This document shows positions 25,046 to 37,894 of a stretch of DNA of 64,000 nt, piece by piece. The DNA is taken from positions 434,001 through 498,000 of the forward strand of contig KV748212.1 of assembly GCA_001692895.1 (NCBI GenBank), in the 5' to 3' direction. A model generated the notes under the pieces. That model was not told the origin of the DNA and did no database searches. It saw nothing but the letters and a program-made list of their open reading frames with translations. Position numbers and translations under genes: made by a program. Numbering within the stretch: the stretch's first letter is position 1; each line of letters opens with the position of its first letter. The DNA comes from Cenococcum geophilum 1.58 (Eukaryota; Ascomycota; Dothideomycetes; Gloniales; Gloniaceae).

Positions 25046-25069
25046 TATATAATTATAATATAACTAAAT

Positions 25070-26340
25070 ATAGAAAAAGCAGAGGGGCTTAGGGGATAAT
25101 TAGAAACAGAAGTCCTTATAAAGATTTATAAAAAGGTTTATAACGCTATTATAGTCCAACACCTTAGGAGCGAAGATATTAGAGTTACCCTAAGGGACTA
25201 ATAGGTAAAGGAACGAGCTATAAGGGTAGGGGATAGGCTAAGAGAACATATTAGTATAAAAGTGCTCCGCGAAGATTACCTAGTTAAAGTCTTAGCGGTT
25301 CCCCTAAGTCTTAGGGTAGAAAAGGGACGCTAGGCGGATAATATAGTAACTATATATAAGATAGTAAAATAAACGGAACGCCTTATACTAGGACTTAAGA
25401 TTACCTAAATCTAATAGCTATAATAGGAAAATACAAACTAAGTAGATAATAAAAATAATAAAAGAATATAAGGGTTACCAGAGACTTGCTAGGGAGGCGC
25501 CGGTTAAATATATAGCTCCCTTATTATTAGTATATATACACCAGAAATATAAAAACTTTTTATCTAAAAAGGCATTATTATAAATGGCCTTATATACGAT
25601 ATAAGGCTCTATAACTACAGACTCCGCCTAAAATAATACTATTGCTATGTATAATAGGGACACACCTAATTCACATACGCAGTATAGGTGTACTACGGCC
25701 ACTATATAGGCCCCCACAATATAAGATATTATTTAAATTAAAACTAAATAAAATGTGTAAACTGCTACTAAAGCATATATAAGGCGTAGGAAAGAGAAGA
25801 CTATATTAAATACAGGAGATAAAAGGTAAGGGCTTAATAGCTGCGGGAATAACTATATACTAGGTTATATAAATAGAAATAATAGGTAATAAGCTAAAGA
25901 GGCGTAGGTACCTTTCTAGCGTTTCCTACCTTTAATACTAGGGGGCTAGGCTAGCCATCCCAAGCCTTAACAGGCTAGAAGTGACGCTGCGCGATATTAC
26001 TAGACTATATAGGGATATAAGGGAGAGGACGCCCTATAGGAAGACCCTTATAGACAGCTATAGCAAGCTTAAGACTAGGATAATTAAGAATTAGACTTAA
26101 CGCGGTAAATATAATATTTGCAGCTAACTCTTAAAGGGTATATAGCTAACTAGTAAGAATAGGGGAAAAACCGGAGATAATAATAGATTTAGATATAGAA
26201 GCGCTAGTAGGAATATAAGATACGGAAATAGAAAGCTTTATATAAAATAAGTAGTAACTAGGGTATAGATATAAGAGATAAAAGTTCTAAATATTTTAAA
26301 GAAAGTGGAAATAGAAGAAGTAAGGAATAAAGAAGAGGCG
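25070..26340 (+). pseudogene. LINE B ORF1 (Gag-like) remnant
   Basis: The reading frame gives a charged N-terminal part (LRSEDIRVTLRD near 25163). Paired zinc-knuckle sequences follow near 25632-25740, where Cys and His positions of a CX2CX4HX4C array are partly Tyr after RIP. A basic region then runs to about 26340 (GRGRPIGRPL-like). ORF1 proteins of Tad-like LINEs bind the element RNA. Stops are TAA/TAG at Gln/Trp positions. The exact start codon cannot be fixed. Confidence 0.75.
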
Positions 26341-26369
26341 AAGGACCCTTACTAGGGGTCCGCCACCTA

Positions 26370-29300
26370 TCTATTATATAGTATAACTACGGCAATATAA
26401 ACCACTATCTCGTAAGGCCCTTACTAGACAGCCTAGATTTAAAGAAATATTATATTCTTACTATATAAGAGCCATATTATAATACCTATATATAATTAAT
26501 ATACTACCCCTAAGAATTCCAGCTCCTATATAAACCAAAAGCAGCTATACGCGTATGCTTTATAATTAGTAAGGCTATTAGCCTATCCTTATAGTTATAG
26601 TAGGTAGTTAACCTAGATATTATAGTAATAACAATCTAAATATATAGGGGACTAGTATAGATTATTAATATATATAACCCTAGGGTTAAAGGGGTCCTAT
26701 AAATAGAGAATATTATATTAATAATAAGCTTACTAAAAACTAAAGGTATAGAGTTTATCCTATTAGGAGATATAAACCTCTACTACCCGTAATAGGGGGG
26801 TATCTATATTACTGCTAAATAATAGGTAGAGTGCCTATTAAGAGCTATAGACACTAGGGGCCTTAAGCTAGCCACCCCCCTAGGAGTAATTATATAGTAA
26901 TTAGGCACTGCTAGAAGTATAATTAACCTTATATTTATAGATAAAGGCCTATATTAGAGACTTAAAAGGTATAAACCTAAAGAAGAATAGGCACTTGCCT
27001 TAGACTATATCCCTATCTAAATATAGCTAGATCTAAATATTAAGGCGTAACTAAATAGTAAAAGATACGCAATAAGAAAGCTTAAGATAGACAGCTTCTT
27101 TAATATAGTTAAATAATAACTTTAAGACCTAGAAGAAATCCACCTAATACCAAATAAGTAAGGTTTATTAGCTACCCCTAAGGAAATTAACTAAAGACTA
27201 GAAAGAATCTAGGTAGCAATTAAAAATGTGCTAAAAGAGCACTGCCCGGTCTTAAAACTAGGCCCCTATATATAACACGCATGGTCTATATAATGCGTAA
27301 TTCTTATCGCCAGTTAATAATAAGCAAAAAGAAAATATATAAGTAGCTATAATCCTAAAGATAAGAGATAATATAAAGATATAAGAAACCAGCTAAAGAA
27401 TACCCTAAAAAAAGAAGTAAGAAATAGCTAGAGACGGTTTATAAATAAGTATACTACTAACCTAAGCCTCCCCTATAATAAAGGTCTTTAGAGGATAGTA
27501 AAATGGGTATAAAAAAAAGGCGGGACGCCTAGTAGAAGACCTACACCTTCCGCCCCTATAAAAACTAGGTAAATTACTAGCTATAAGCAACAATAATAAG
27601 AAGGTAAAGATTCTTATAAAAAGATTTTTCCCTTAACTAGCTTTAGTAGACCTTAGTAATATTATAGGCGAAGCACCGGTAACTCGCCTAAGGGTTAATA
27701 GTAACATAATAACTAAAGAAATAGCTAGAACTATTAGCCGCCTTTTAAATAATATAGTACTAAGACTAGATAGGATCCTAAATAAAGCCCTAAAGACCTG
27801 CGGACCACTAATAGCACCTTAGCTTACGGATATAGCTAAAGTATACTTTATAATAGGCTACTACCTAAGACTTAGAAGAGCTATAATAATGTTTATTCTA
27901 TATAAAGAAGATAAAGTAGACTACTTACTCCTAAGAAGCTACCGCCCTATTGCCTTAGAGAATACCCTTAGTAAGATCTTAAAAAGAGTAATAGCGAACT
28001 ATATAGTAAACACGGCTAAGGAATACGCCCTACTACTATAAAGTTAAATAGGGGCAAGAAAGAACCGCTTAACACTATTAGCACTTACGCTACTTACTAC
28101 TACTATTAAATCTGTATAGGCGATGCGAAGTGACTTTATAGTATTAATACTCAGCTTAAATATTAGTAGCGTTTATAACAATATACCCCATAAGCGTCTC
28201 CTATATATTCTTAGGGCAAAAGGTTTCCTAAAATAGATTATATAATTTATTTAAGGGTTTATAGGTTAAAAAGAAATATTACTAGTCTTTAGCGGATACT
28301 AAAGCCCCCCTATTATAGTTGTAACAGGAATACCATAAAGATTACCCCTCTCGCCTATACTCTTCCTTTTCTTTATAAGCAACCTACTTAACTCCTTTAA
28401 GGAAGGGGTAACCTAAGGGATAGGCTTTATTAATAATATAAACCTAATTATATACGGGCTAATAGCCGTAAAGAATTGTAGAACACTAAAGAAAGTATAT
28501 AACACCTATATAGAATAGGTAAGATAATATAGAGTCTAATTCTTACCAGAGAAATACTAGCTAATCTATTTTATAAGAAAACGCAACTAATCTACAGATC
28601 TCTAGTATATAATTTATATTTAAGGCTTTAAGGGTTAACCAGTTTAGGGCCTAAGAGTATTAAGAGTATAGGTAAATAGTAAGCTCTAGTAGAGCGTATA
28701 TACGGCATAAGCGGCCTATAAGGGCTAAGTATAGTACATCGTATTATCTAGGATCGTTAATTCTATATAGGGTCTATGCTTTTAAAGGTTACGCCTACTA
28801 TATATAGTAGTTGTCCGGCTAACTATAACGTATAAGTCTAGTATCTAGGCCATTAGAGAATCTAAAAAAGGCCCCCCTAAATCGCTCCTTAACCCACTCT
28901 AAAAGGTCTAAATAGCCTACCTTTAGAGTATAATAGGCGGATATAAGCGAATGGCTATAGCTCTGCTTAAGAAGGAAGCTAATATTCCCCCCCTATAACT
29001 ATATATTAAAGCCGCTGTAATATAAAGGGCGTAAAAGGAACGTAACTCTAATATTATAAAGTATATTAAAACACGCCTAAATAAACTATAGAGGGACTTT
29101 AGGGCGCCTTATAGGAGAATAAACTAATAACCCTAAAGTAGGGAAGATATATTAGAGAAACAGGTAAAGAAAGTAAAAGAAAAATAGTGCTGCTTTAGGG
29201 CCTAGGCCTATATAGAGGAAAAAGGGAGACGTGTAAGAGGCTAGTAAGAACAATAGCAAGAGAGAGAAAGGAGCTAAAGTAGAGTATAAAAGAATGCTAG

Positions 29301-29745
29301 GAAACTATCTACCGCAATATAATACTAGCTAGACTAACGCTAAAGAGGTATATAGGAGTTGAAGGTATAAAGGCTAACTAAGGTAAGAGGAACCTAAGCC
29401 GTAGCATAGTTAACGCCATAGGGGGTAAACACCCTAGGGCTCTAAGAAGGCCTAATAAAGGCAGAAAATATAATGGCAACGCTTTTAAAAACAGGAATAA
29501 TAGGACTAAAAGACTGGCTCTACTGGGTAGGTATCCTAGTAGGTAGCCTAAGATATAAATATAGCTAGCTAAGACAAATACTAAAACATATAATACTATT
29601 ATGCCCCTTGCGCACTAACTAAAAAGTAATACTCTTAGTAGCTGGCATAGAGAACTATAAGACACTACTCTTAATATAAAAAGGCCTTAAGGCGGTTACC
29701 TAGTGGCTTATTAGCTAAAATATACTAAACTAGTTCTAGGTTATA
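26370..29745 (+). pseudogene. LINE B ORF2 (endonuclease-RT) remnant
   Basis: An AP-type endonuclease comes first, with QEP near 26468 and the metal-site GDINLYYP at 26766-26789. RT follows, with VYNNIPHKRLL near 28170, GIP-QR-PLSP near 28330, and the catalytic F-x-D-D box changed to FINN at 28426-28437. A C-terminal Cys/His cluster lies near 29545-29610 (HIILLCPLRTN). The endonuclease and RT boxes are in different phases, so at least one indel lies between them. The encoded enzyme would nick DNA and prime reverse transcription at the nick. Both catalytic Asp residues of RT are Asn, so it is dead regardless of the stops. Confidence 0.9.
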
Positions 29746-30032
29746 AAGGAAATAATAATAAAGGGCAGGGGGGCAAGCAACGAGCGCCCCTTAATAACTC
29801 TATAGTAGCAGAGTAAAGTATACAATACTAGCGCGTCCGTAGGCTAGTTACGGCAGCAGTAGTTCCCAAGGAGGTCAAAAAGTAAAATAGTAAGAGCACT
29901 ATAGGCAACTTGTAGGCGCCTTATAGGCGCCTTATAGGCGAGTCCTAAGAGGCGGGGAGATAGATTACGGGGTTTTCTTAAGTTAAGTCTTTCTTAAGTT
30001 GAGTTTTCTCCCTATATGTAAATAAGGAGTAG

Positions 30033-30066
30033 TCCGCGTGGGCCCAATAGGGATCCGAATCGGATG
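30033..30066 (+). promoter_or_regulatory. LINE 3'-terminal hairpin (copy B)
   Basis: GTCCG...CGGAC pairing closes a segment just before GTTAAGCAATGAA and the TTA-repeat tail, as in copies A, C, D and F. Coordinates are good to about 1-2 bases. Confidence 0.55.
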
Positions 30067-31974
30067 TTAAGCAATGAATTATTATTATATTATTACTGCC
30101 TAGAGAGATAATTATATCTTATTATTTAAAGACTTACTACTTATAACGCAAGCATAGGCACCGCTAAGAGTTGCAATATACTATTTAACGGCGGATGTTT
30201 CTTTAGGTATAGAGCAGCCAACTTTAGATAAGTGGCTAGAAATAAAAATGTTAGGAGATTAAACCGCCTATAATGCTTTAAATACTTATTAGGCTCTTAT
30301 AGATAAAGTAAAAACCCCTTACCTATAGTTCTTTAATAGTGTCCTACTACTTAAAAAGGGTAATTCTTTAATTAGTACCCTAGCTGCCTTAGTAATAAGA
30401 TTTATTATAATTATAATATCTAAATGCCTAAAACGGCGTGTTATTAATAACTTTATAATTATTAGAAGCGTCCACCGCTTCTTATTTAATGGTAAGCAAG
30501 AGGATAAAGGTTAGTAGTTAGTTAAGACTATATTTTTTAGTAGGGTTTTATAGGATAAGTTTTATAAGAAGAAGAATAAAGAGACTATAGTTAACTAATT
30601 TCTTTATTACTATAAAAGTACTATACTAAAATGCCTTAGATTCTTTATCTGGGCTATATTAGGGACTCTAATAGAGAATAATATTATAGATATATATTGG
30701 TTTATTATAAGTAGCCTTTTAGATCTAGATTAGGCAAGCGCCTAAGATAATAGCATTTTTAAAAAAAATATACGTCCGTTAAAGTTAAAAAAAATAGTAA
30801 GGCTATAGAGTTATTTTTTAAAATAAGGAAAGAGTAATCTTAAAAGGGTCTTATAGTTTACGGTATATAAAGAATTAGTTTAGGTTAATAGAGAAATACT
30901 TATAAACTTTAAAATTTGCTATACCTTAAATACTATCAGCTCTAATAGAAAAAAATTAAAAGTTATTTTAGGCGAGCTCTAAACTTACTACCTAAACTAT
31001 AAGTATAAAACTATAGAAATTAAATTGCTATAGGGTATAGAAAGTATAATAGCGTTAGAAATAGAAGAGGTATTTTAGCAGAAAATAGTTAAATAGAAAA
31101 AAGATAGTTCTTTTAAGGGGAACTAACTAGTACGAATGGCTGGTACCTTCTTAAGCACCTACTTTACGTACTGTATTATAGCAATAATACCTAGGTTACT
31201 TTTATAAAAGGATAGATATAATAAGGATCTGCTAGATAATGACAAAATTAATATATAAGCGAAATTTCACATAAAATTAATTAAATTTCTTATTAGAAGT
31301 ATCTTAGATAAGAATAAAAAGGAAATTCTTTACAGCAATATAAAGTTTAAGGCGCTTTTAATTATTTATAAAGAAGTTATATAATTAAAAAACGTCTGGG
31401 GGTATTATAATAAGGTTATTATTAGCACTAATTTTCTAACTATTAGGGCGGTATATATGGCAGTAAGTAATAAAATACTCTATCTTTTTACCTTTTAATA
31501 GTAGCTTACTTAACCAGAACTCTAAGCTAATACTTATTTTAGGCCTTAGTTGCTAGATATAGCGAGAACGCTATTATATATCTCCCTAGAGGAACATTAT
31601 TAAAGTAAAAGAACTATATTATTTATAACTTATGGAAGCCGCTAAGCGAACTATAGATTCTTTTATTATCTCTAAAGGCTATTATAGAGGGTATTACCCT
31701 TAATAAGGTATACTTTATTGTACTTATAAAGCTTAATCCGTCCTTTAGTAAATAGAAATAGTTTATATACCGCATCTACCAAATTGGCTAAGAAAACCCT
31801 TTTATAATAGTATATATTTTATATAATACAGCTTTCTATATTAAGGTTAGAATTCTAAATAAATATAAGTTTAAAAAGACTGCTGCGGATAAAATACTAG
31901 ACGTAGATATAAATAAGCTAGGGAGTTTAAAGGAGCAGCTAGTGGAAGTACTCTAGTAAGGTATTTTTAATATT

Positions 31975-32790
31975 TTAGCGTAGAATTAGGCAATATACTA
32001 GGCAATTTACCATAAAGTCTTATCTTATAGAAGAAGTATATTAGGCTATTATTTTAAGAATTAGGCAATATAGTAGGCAATATATTGTAGTTTTATGGCT
32101 AATAGAATGCATATACTAGGGGTTTTTTTTAGTAAAGTAGGTAATGTTTTTTAGTAATATACCGCAGTCTTACGGTTAATAGAAGGTATATTAGGTTATT
32201 TTTTTTATAAAATAAGGTAATATATCGGCAATATACTAAAATTCTTTTATTAATAAGAGAAGTTTACTATCTTGCTATTTAAGGAACTAGGTAATAAGCA
32301 ACCGGATATATTATAGTGCTCTATTAATAAGCAATAACTGCTAGCTTGCTATTTAAGGACCTAAGTAATACGCTAGGCGATATGTTATAGTGCTCTATTA
32401 ATATAATAAGTCTACTAGCTTATAATATAGGAACTAGGCAAATATAAGCTAATATATTAAAATGCTCTATTAATAATAGGCATTACCTACTAGCTTATAA
32501 TTTAAAGAATTGGTTAATATGCCTAGCAATATACAGCAACTTTATACTTAGTAATAGCAGTTTACTAACTTGCCGCTTAAAGAACTAGGTATATACTAGG
32601 TAATATACAGCAATTTTATACCTAATAACTAGAGTATACTAACTTGCCGCTTAAAAAACTAGGTAATATACTAGGCAATATACGGTAATTTTATACTTAA
32701 TAATAAAAGTCTATTAATTGCCGCTTAAAGAACTAGGTAGTGTGCTAGGCAATATATAGCAATTTCGTATTTAATAAGAGAGGTTTACTG
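31975..32790 (+). repeat. 75-bp tandem repeats at the 3' end of element X copy 2
   Basis: This is the same unit as 12740-13850 (AACTAGGTAATATACTAGG, CTTGCCGCTTAAAGAACTAGG). Fewer units are present than in copy 1, so the array has changed in length since the copies separated. Upstream coding sequence appears to run into the repeats in the frame that gives two Trp-Ala pairs per unit (the Trp codons are now TAG). Confidence 0.75.
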
Positions 32791-32851
32791 GCCTACCCTT
32801 ACGGTTATACTTCCTATATATTAGTTATAGTAGCAAGTTATAGCGGCTAGG

Positions 32852-33058
32852 CATTAGGATTTTTTTAGGCACATTATTACAGCTAAAAGTTGGGGTCTAC
32901 TTAACCTAGTAATTTATAGCAATTTGCTATAGGCTACCCATATGTGTTTGTAGCAAATCGCTGCAAATTGCCGCAAATCGCCAAAATCGCAACTTAAGCG
33001 AGTTAAGTAGACCCTAATTTTTAACTGCGACAACATACCTAAAAAAAATTTCCTAATG
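32852..33058. mobile_element. MITE with ~58-bp terminal inverted repeats
   Basis: The left end CATTAGGATTTTTTTAGGCA and the right end, read inverted, CATTAGGAAATTTTTTTTAG, continue as inverted repeats through GGGTCTACTTAAC. The interior repeats GCAAATCGC-type motifs (CTGCAAATTGCCGCAAATCGCC). It lies exactly upstream of the gypsy 2 fragment. The terminal CATTAGGAAA matches the ends seen at 57837-58049 and 58150. It codes for nothing. TA dinucleotides flank it, but the target duplication is not certain. Confidence 0.75.
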
Positions 33059-33060
33059 TA

Positions 33061-33735
33061 TACGGATTATAAAGCCCTAGAGTATTTTATAACTATAAAG
33101 CAACTTACTAAATAATAAGCCTATTAGGCCAAAATACTCTTTTAATTCTTCTTTATAATTATATATTATTCTAGTAAGTAAAACATTAAAGTTAATATAT
33201 TAACCTAAAGGGAATAAGATATAGAACCCTAGAATAAGCTAAAAACCTAATATTAGACGCGCGCCCTCCTCTATCCTAAATAGCTTAACTTATAAATTTT
33301 TAAAAAAACTAGACTCCAAATGAAATAAGTTAGTACCCTTAAAAGGAGAAGTCTTAAATAAACTAATAAGGCTAGTTGACCGCATCCTAACTATAAACCG
33401 TATAGCTAACTTCCTAAAAGCCCTCTGCGACTAAGCTATAAAAGGCAATTCTAATTTAGAAATAAAAAAAGGACTGCTTTTATACTAAGAATGGCTTAGA
33501 GTTTTAGATGTTAATAACCTATAAATAGAGCTAATCTACAAAGCCTACTGTTAAGTCTCTATAGTATACCCTAGTTAAGATAAGACCTACTAACTACTAG
33601 CACCCTATTACTACTAGTAAGGACTTTTATCTAATATAAAACAATTTATTAGAAACTGCTACGCCTATAAACGCGTAGATACTTTTAGGGATTAAACCCC
33701 TAGGTAGTTATAACCACTACCTATTCTAGAACACT
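33061..33735 (+). pseudogene. Gypsy 2 remnant, RNase H to integrase zinc site
   Basis: The reading YTDYKALEYFITIKQLTK starts near 33062 and is the end of a Ty3/gypsy RNase H. It is followed by a linker and, near 33659-33735, by the integrase zinc-binding end (YAYKRVDTF...QLQPLPILEH), where zinc ligands are mutated. The frame stops at 33735, where LINE C is inserted. It resumes at 39387 with the integrase core. The 5' half (LTR, gag, RT) is missing, cut at the MITE. Confidence 0.85.
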
Positions 33736-33763
33736 CTTAGTAATATATTAATAATAATTCATT

Positions 33764-33802
33764 GCTTAACGTCCGATTTAGATCCCTATTAGGCCCACGC
33801 GG
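33764..33802 (-). promoter_or_regulatory. LINE 3'-terminal hairpin (copy C)
   Basis: Reverse orientation: GTCCGATTTAGATCCCTATT...ACGCGGAC on the plus strand. GTCCG/CGGAC pairing is kept although interior bases have changed. Confidence 0.5.
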
Positions 33803-34109
33803 ACTACTCCTTATTTATATATAGGGAGAAAACTTAACTTAAGAAAGACTTAACTTAAGAAAACCCCGTAATCCATTTCCCTACCTCTTAAAACTCGCCT
33901 ATAAGGCGCCTATAAGGCGCCTGCAAGTCACCTATAGTACTCCTACTACCTTACTTTTTAACCTTCTTAGGAACCACTGCTGCCGTAACTAGCCTATGGA
34001 CGCGCTAGTATTATATACTTTACTCTGCTACTATAAAGTCATTAGGGGGCACCCGTTGCTCACCCTTCTACCCTTTATTATTATTTCCTTTACAACCTAG
34101 AACTGGTTT

Positions 34110-37100
34110 AGTATATTTTAGCTAATAAGCCACTAGGTAACCGCCTTAAGGCCTTTTTATATTAAGAGCAGTATCTTATAGTTCTCTATGCTAGCTACTA
34201 AGAGTATTACTTCTTAGTTAGTACGTAAGGGGCATAACAGTATTACGTGTTTTAGTGTCTATCTTAGCCAGCTATATTTATATCTTAGGCTACCTACTAA
34301 GACACCCACCTAGTAGAGCCAGTTTTTTAGTCCTATTATTCCTGTTCTTAAGAGCGTTACCATTATATTTTCTGCCTTTATTAGGCCTTTTTAGAGCCCT
34401 AGGGTGTCTACCCCCTATAGCGTTAACTATGCTATAGCTTAGGTTCCTCTTGCCTTAATTAGCCTCTATACCTTTAACTCCTATATACCTCTTTAGCGTT
34501 AGTCCAGCCAGTATTATATTATGGTAGATGGTTTCCTAGCGTTCTTTTATGCTCTACTTTAGCTCCTTTCTCTTTTTTACTATTATCCTTACTGGCCTCT
34601 TATATATTTCCCTTCCTCCTCTATATAGGCCTGGGCCCTAAAGCAGCACTATTCTTCTTCTACTTTCTTTACCTATTTCTCTAATATATCTTCCCTACTT
34701 TAGGGTTATTAGTTTGTTCTCCTATAAGGCGCCCTAAGGTCCCTCTATAGTTTATTTAGGCGTGTCTTAATATACTTTATAATATTAGAGTTATATTCCT
34801 TTTACGCCCTTTATATTACAGCGGCTTTAATATATAGTTATAAGGAGAGAATATTAGCTTCCTTCTTAAGCAGAGCTATAGCCGTTTGCTTATATCCGCC
34901 TATTATACTCTAGAGGTAAGCTATTTAGACCTTTTAGAGTAGTTTAAGGAGTAATTTAGGGGGGCCTTTTTTAGATTCTCTAATGGCCTAGATACTAGAC
35001 CTATACGTTATAGTTAGCTAGACAACTACTATATATAGTAGGCGTGACCTCTAAAAGTATGGACCCTATATAGAATTAATGATCCTAAATAATATAATGT
35101 ACTATACTTAGCTCTTATTGGCTGCTTATGCCGTATATACGCTCCACCGGAGCTTACTATCTACCTATACTCCTAATACTCTTAAGCCCTAAACTAGTTA
35201 ACCCCTAAAGCCTTAAATGCGAATTATATACTAAAGATCTATAAATTATTTGCGTTTTCTTATAAAATAAATTAGCTGGTATTTCTTTAGTAAGAATTAA
35301 ACTTTATATCGTCTTACCTATTTTATATAGGTGTTATATACTTTCTCTAGTATTCTGTAATTCTCTACGGCTATTAGCCCGTATATAATTAGGTTTATAT
35401 TATTAATAAAGCCTATCCCCTAGGTCGCCCCTTTCTTAAAGGAGTTAAGTAGGTTGCTTATAAAGAAAAGGAAGAGTATAGGCGAGAGGGGTAATTCTTA
35501 TGGTATTTCTGTTACAACTATAATAGGGGGGCTTTAGTATCTGCTAAAGACTAGTAATATTTCTTTTTAACCTATAAACCCTTAAATAAATTATATAATC
35601 CATTCTGGGAAACCTTTTACCCTAAGGATATATAGGAGACGCTTATGGGGTATATTATTATAGGCGCTACTAATATCTAGGCTAAGTATTAATACTACAA
35701 AGTCCCTTTACATCGCCTATATAGATTTAATAGTGGTAGCAAGTAGCGTAAGTGCTGATAGTGTTAAGCGGTTCTTTCTTGCCCCTATTTAGCTTTATAA
35801 TAGTAAGGCGTATTCCTTAGCCGTATCTGCTATATAGTCCACTATTACCCTTTCTAAGATCTTGCTAAGGGTATTCTCTAAGGTAATAGGGCGGTAGCTT
35901 CCTAGGAGTAAGTAGTCTGCTTTACCTTTTTTACGTAAAATAAACGTTATTATAGCTTTTCTAAGTCTTAGGTAATAGCCTATTATAAAGTATACTCTAG
36001 CTATATCCGCAAGCTAAGGTGCTATTAGTGGTCCGTAGGTCTTTAGGGCTTTATTTAGGATTCTATCTAGTCCTAGTACTATATTATTTAAAAGGCGGCT
36101 AATAGTTCTAGCTATTTCTTCGGTTATTATATTACTGTTAACCCTTAAGCGAGTTACTGGTACTTTACCTATAATATTACTAAGGTTTACTAAAGCTAGT
36201 TAAAGGAAAAATCTTTTTATAAGGATCTTTGCCTTCTTATTATTATTGCTTATAGCTAGTAATTTACCTAGTCTTTATAGGGGCGGAAGGTATAGGTCTT
36301 CTACTAGACGTCCTGCCTTTTTCTTTACCTATTTTACTATTTTCTAAAGACTTTTATTATAGGGGAGGCTCGGGTTAGTAGTATACTTATTTATAAACCG
36401 TCTCTAGCTATTTCTTACTTCTTTTTTTAGGGTATTCTTTAGCTGGTTTTTTATATCTTTATATTATCTCTCGTCTTTAGGATTATAGCTACTTATATAT
36501 TTTCTTCTTACTTATTATTAGCTGGCAATAAGAATTGCGTATTATACGGACTATGCGTATTATATATAGGGGCCTAGTTTTAAGACCGGGCAGTGCTCTT
36601 CTAGCCCATTTTTAATTGCTACCTAGATCCTTTCTAGTCTTTAGTTAATTTCCTTAGGGGTAGCTAATAAGCCTCGCTTATTTGGTATTAGGTGGATTTC
36701 TTTTAGGTCTTAAAGTTGTTATTTAACTATATTAAGGAAGCTATTTATCTTAAGCTTTTTTATTATATATCTTTTACTATTTAGTTACGCCTTAATATCT
36801 AGATCTAGCTATATCTAGATAGGAATATGGTCTAAGGCAAGTGCCTATTTTTCTTTAGGTTTATACCTTTTAAGTCTCTAGTATAGGCCTTTATCTATAA
36901 ATATAAGGTTAATTATACTTTTAGCGGTACCTTATTACTATATAATTACTCCTAGGGGGGTAGCTAGCTTAAGGCCCCTAGTGTTTATAGCTCTTAGTAG
37001 GCACTCTACCTATTATTTAGCAGTAATATAGATACCCCTTTACCGCGGGTAGTAGAGGTTTATATCTCCTAATAGGATAGACTCTATACCTTCGGTTTTT

Positions 37101-37440
37101 AGTAAGCTTATTACTAATATAATATTCTCTATTTATAGGACCCCTTTAACCCTAGGGTTATATATATTAATAATCTATACCGGTCCCCTATATATCTAGA
37201 TTATTATTACTATAATATCTAGGTTAACTACTTACTATAATTATAAGGATAGGCTAATAGCCTTACTAATTATAAAGCATACGCGTATAGCTGCTTTTAG
37301 TTTATATAGGAGCTAAAATCCTTAGGGGCAGTATATTAATTATATATAGGCATTATAATACGGCTCTTGTATAGTAAGGATATAGTATTTCTTTAGGTTT
37401 AGGCTATCTAGTAAGGGCCTTGCAAAACGGTGGTTTATAT
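34110..37440 (-). pseudogene. LINE C ORF2 (endonuclease-RT) remnant
   Basis: This is the minus-strand counterpart of LINE B ORF2, and block-by-block matches are clear. The RT box region is near 35380-35430 and the endonuclease metal-site block near 37050-37085. The C-terminal Cys/His region is near 34210-34290. RIP-type stops are throughout. The plus-strand open frame across the C-terminus (34255-34437) is only the shadow of this region. Confidence 0.87.
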
Positions 37441-37894
37441 TGCCGCAGTTGTACTATATAATAGATAGGTGGCGGACCCCTAGCGAGGGTCCTTCGCCTT
37501 TCCTTCATTCCTCGCTTCTTCTATTTCTACTTTCTTTAGGATATTTAAAACTTTTATCTCTTATGTCTACACCCTAGTTATTACTTATTTTATATAGAGC
37601 TTTCTATTCCCATATCTTATGTTCCTACTAGCGCTTTTATATCTAAATCTATTATTATCTCCGGTTCTTCCCCTATTCTTACTAGTTGGCTATATGCCCT
37701 TTAAGAGTCGGCTGCGAATGTTATGTTTGCCGCGTTAAGTCTAATTCTTAATTGTCCTGGTCTTGAGCTTGCTGTAGCTGTCCATAAGGGTCTTCCTATA
37801 GGGCGTCCTCTCCCTTATATTCCCTGTAACCCTTATGTCCCTATACGGTCTGGTGATATCGCGCGGCGTTGCTTCTGGCCCGTTGAGGCTTGGG
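37440..37894 (-). pseudogene. LINE C ORF1, C-terminal part only
   Basis: On the minus strand this matches the end of ORF1 in copies B, D and F (CCCAAGCCTCAACGGGCCAG, GGGAGAGGACGCCCTATAGG). It is less mutated than other copies near 37740-37890. Homology to the other LINE copies stops abruptly at about 37894. The zinc-knuckle part of ORF1 and the normal 5' UTR are absent. Confidence 0.75.

Larger units (their letters stand above)
24472..30085 (+). mobile_element. Tad-like LINE copy B, near full length
   Basis: This non-LTR element has a 5' UTR, ORF1 with zinc knuckles, ORF2 with endonuclease and RT, a 3' UTR, a hairpin and a TTA-repeat tail. It interrupts element X copy 2. The target duplication core is TATATTATTACTGC (24449-24462 and 30086-30099), with a further diverged ~10 bases. 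It starts about 44 bases inside the 5' end of copy D, so it is slightly truncated. A 56-bp fragment of a sister copy is inserted at 24990-25045. Confidence 0.92.
22265..32800 (+). mobile_element. Unclassified ~4.9 kb element X, copy 2 (interrupted by LINE B)
   Basis: Blocks 22265-24471 and 30087-32800 align in order with X copy 1. The plus strand reads as coding remnant in two phases. One (about 22560-24100) is Lys/Gln/Arg-rich. The second starts near 24150 (QECIELNNRVFIDS) and continues after the LINE (TLDKWLEIKMLGD near 30210, VINNFIIIRSVHRFLFNGK near 30445) to the 75-bp repeats. Comparison of the two copies separates RIP changes from real differences. I recognise no family. The alignment ends after TTTACTGG near 32800 in both copies, which marks a likely element or gene end. 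Confidence 0.6.
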
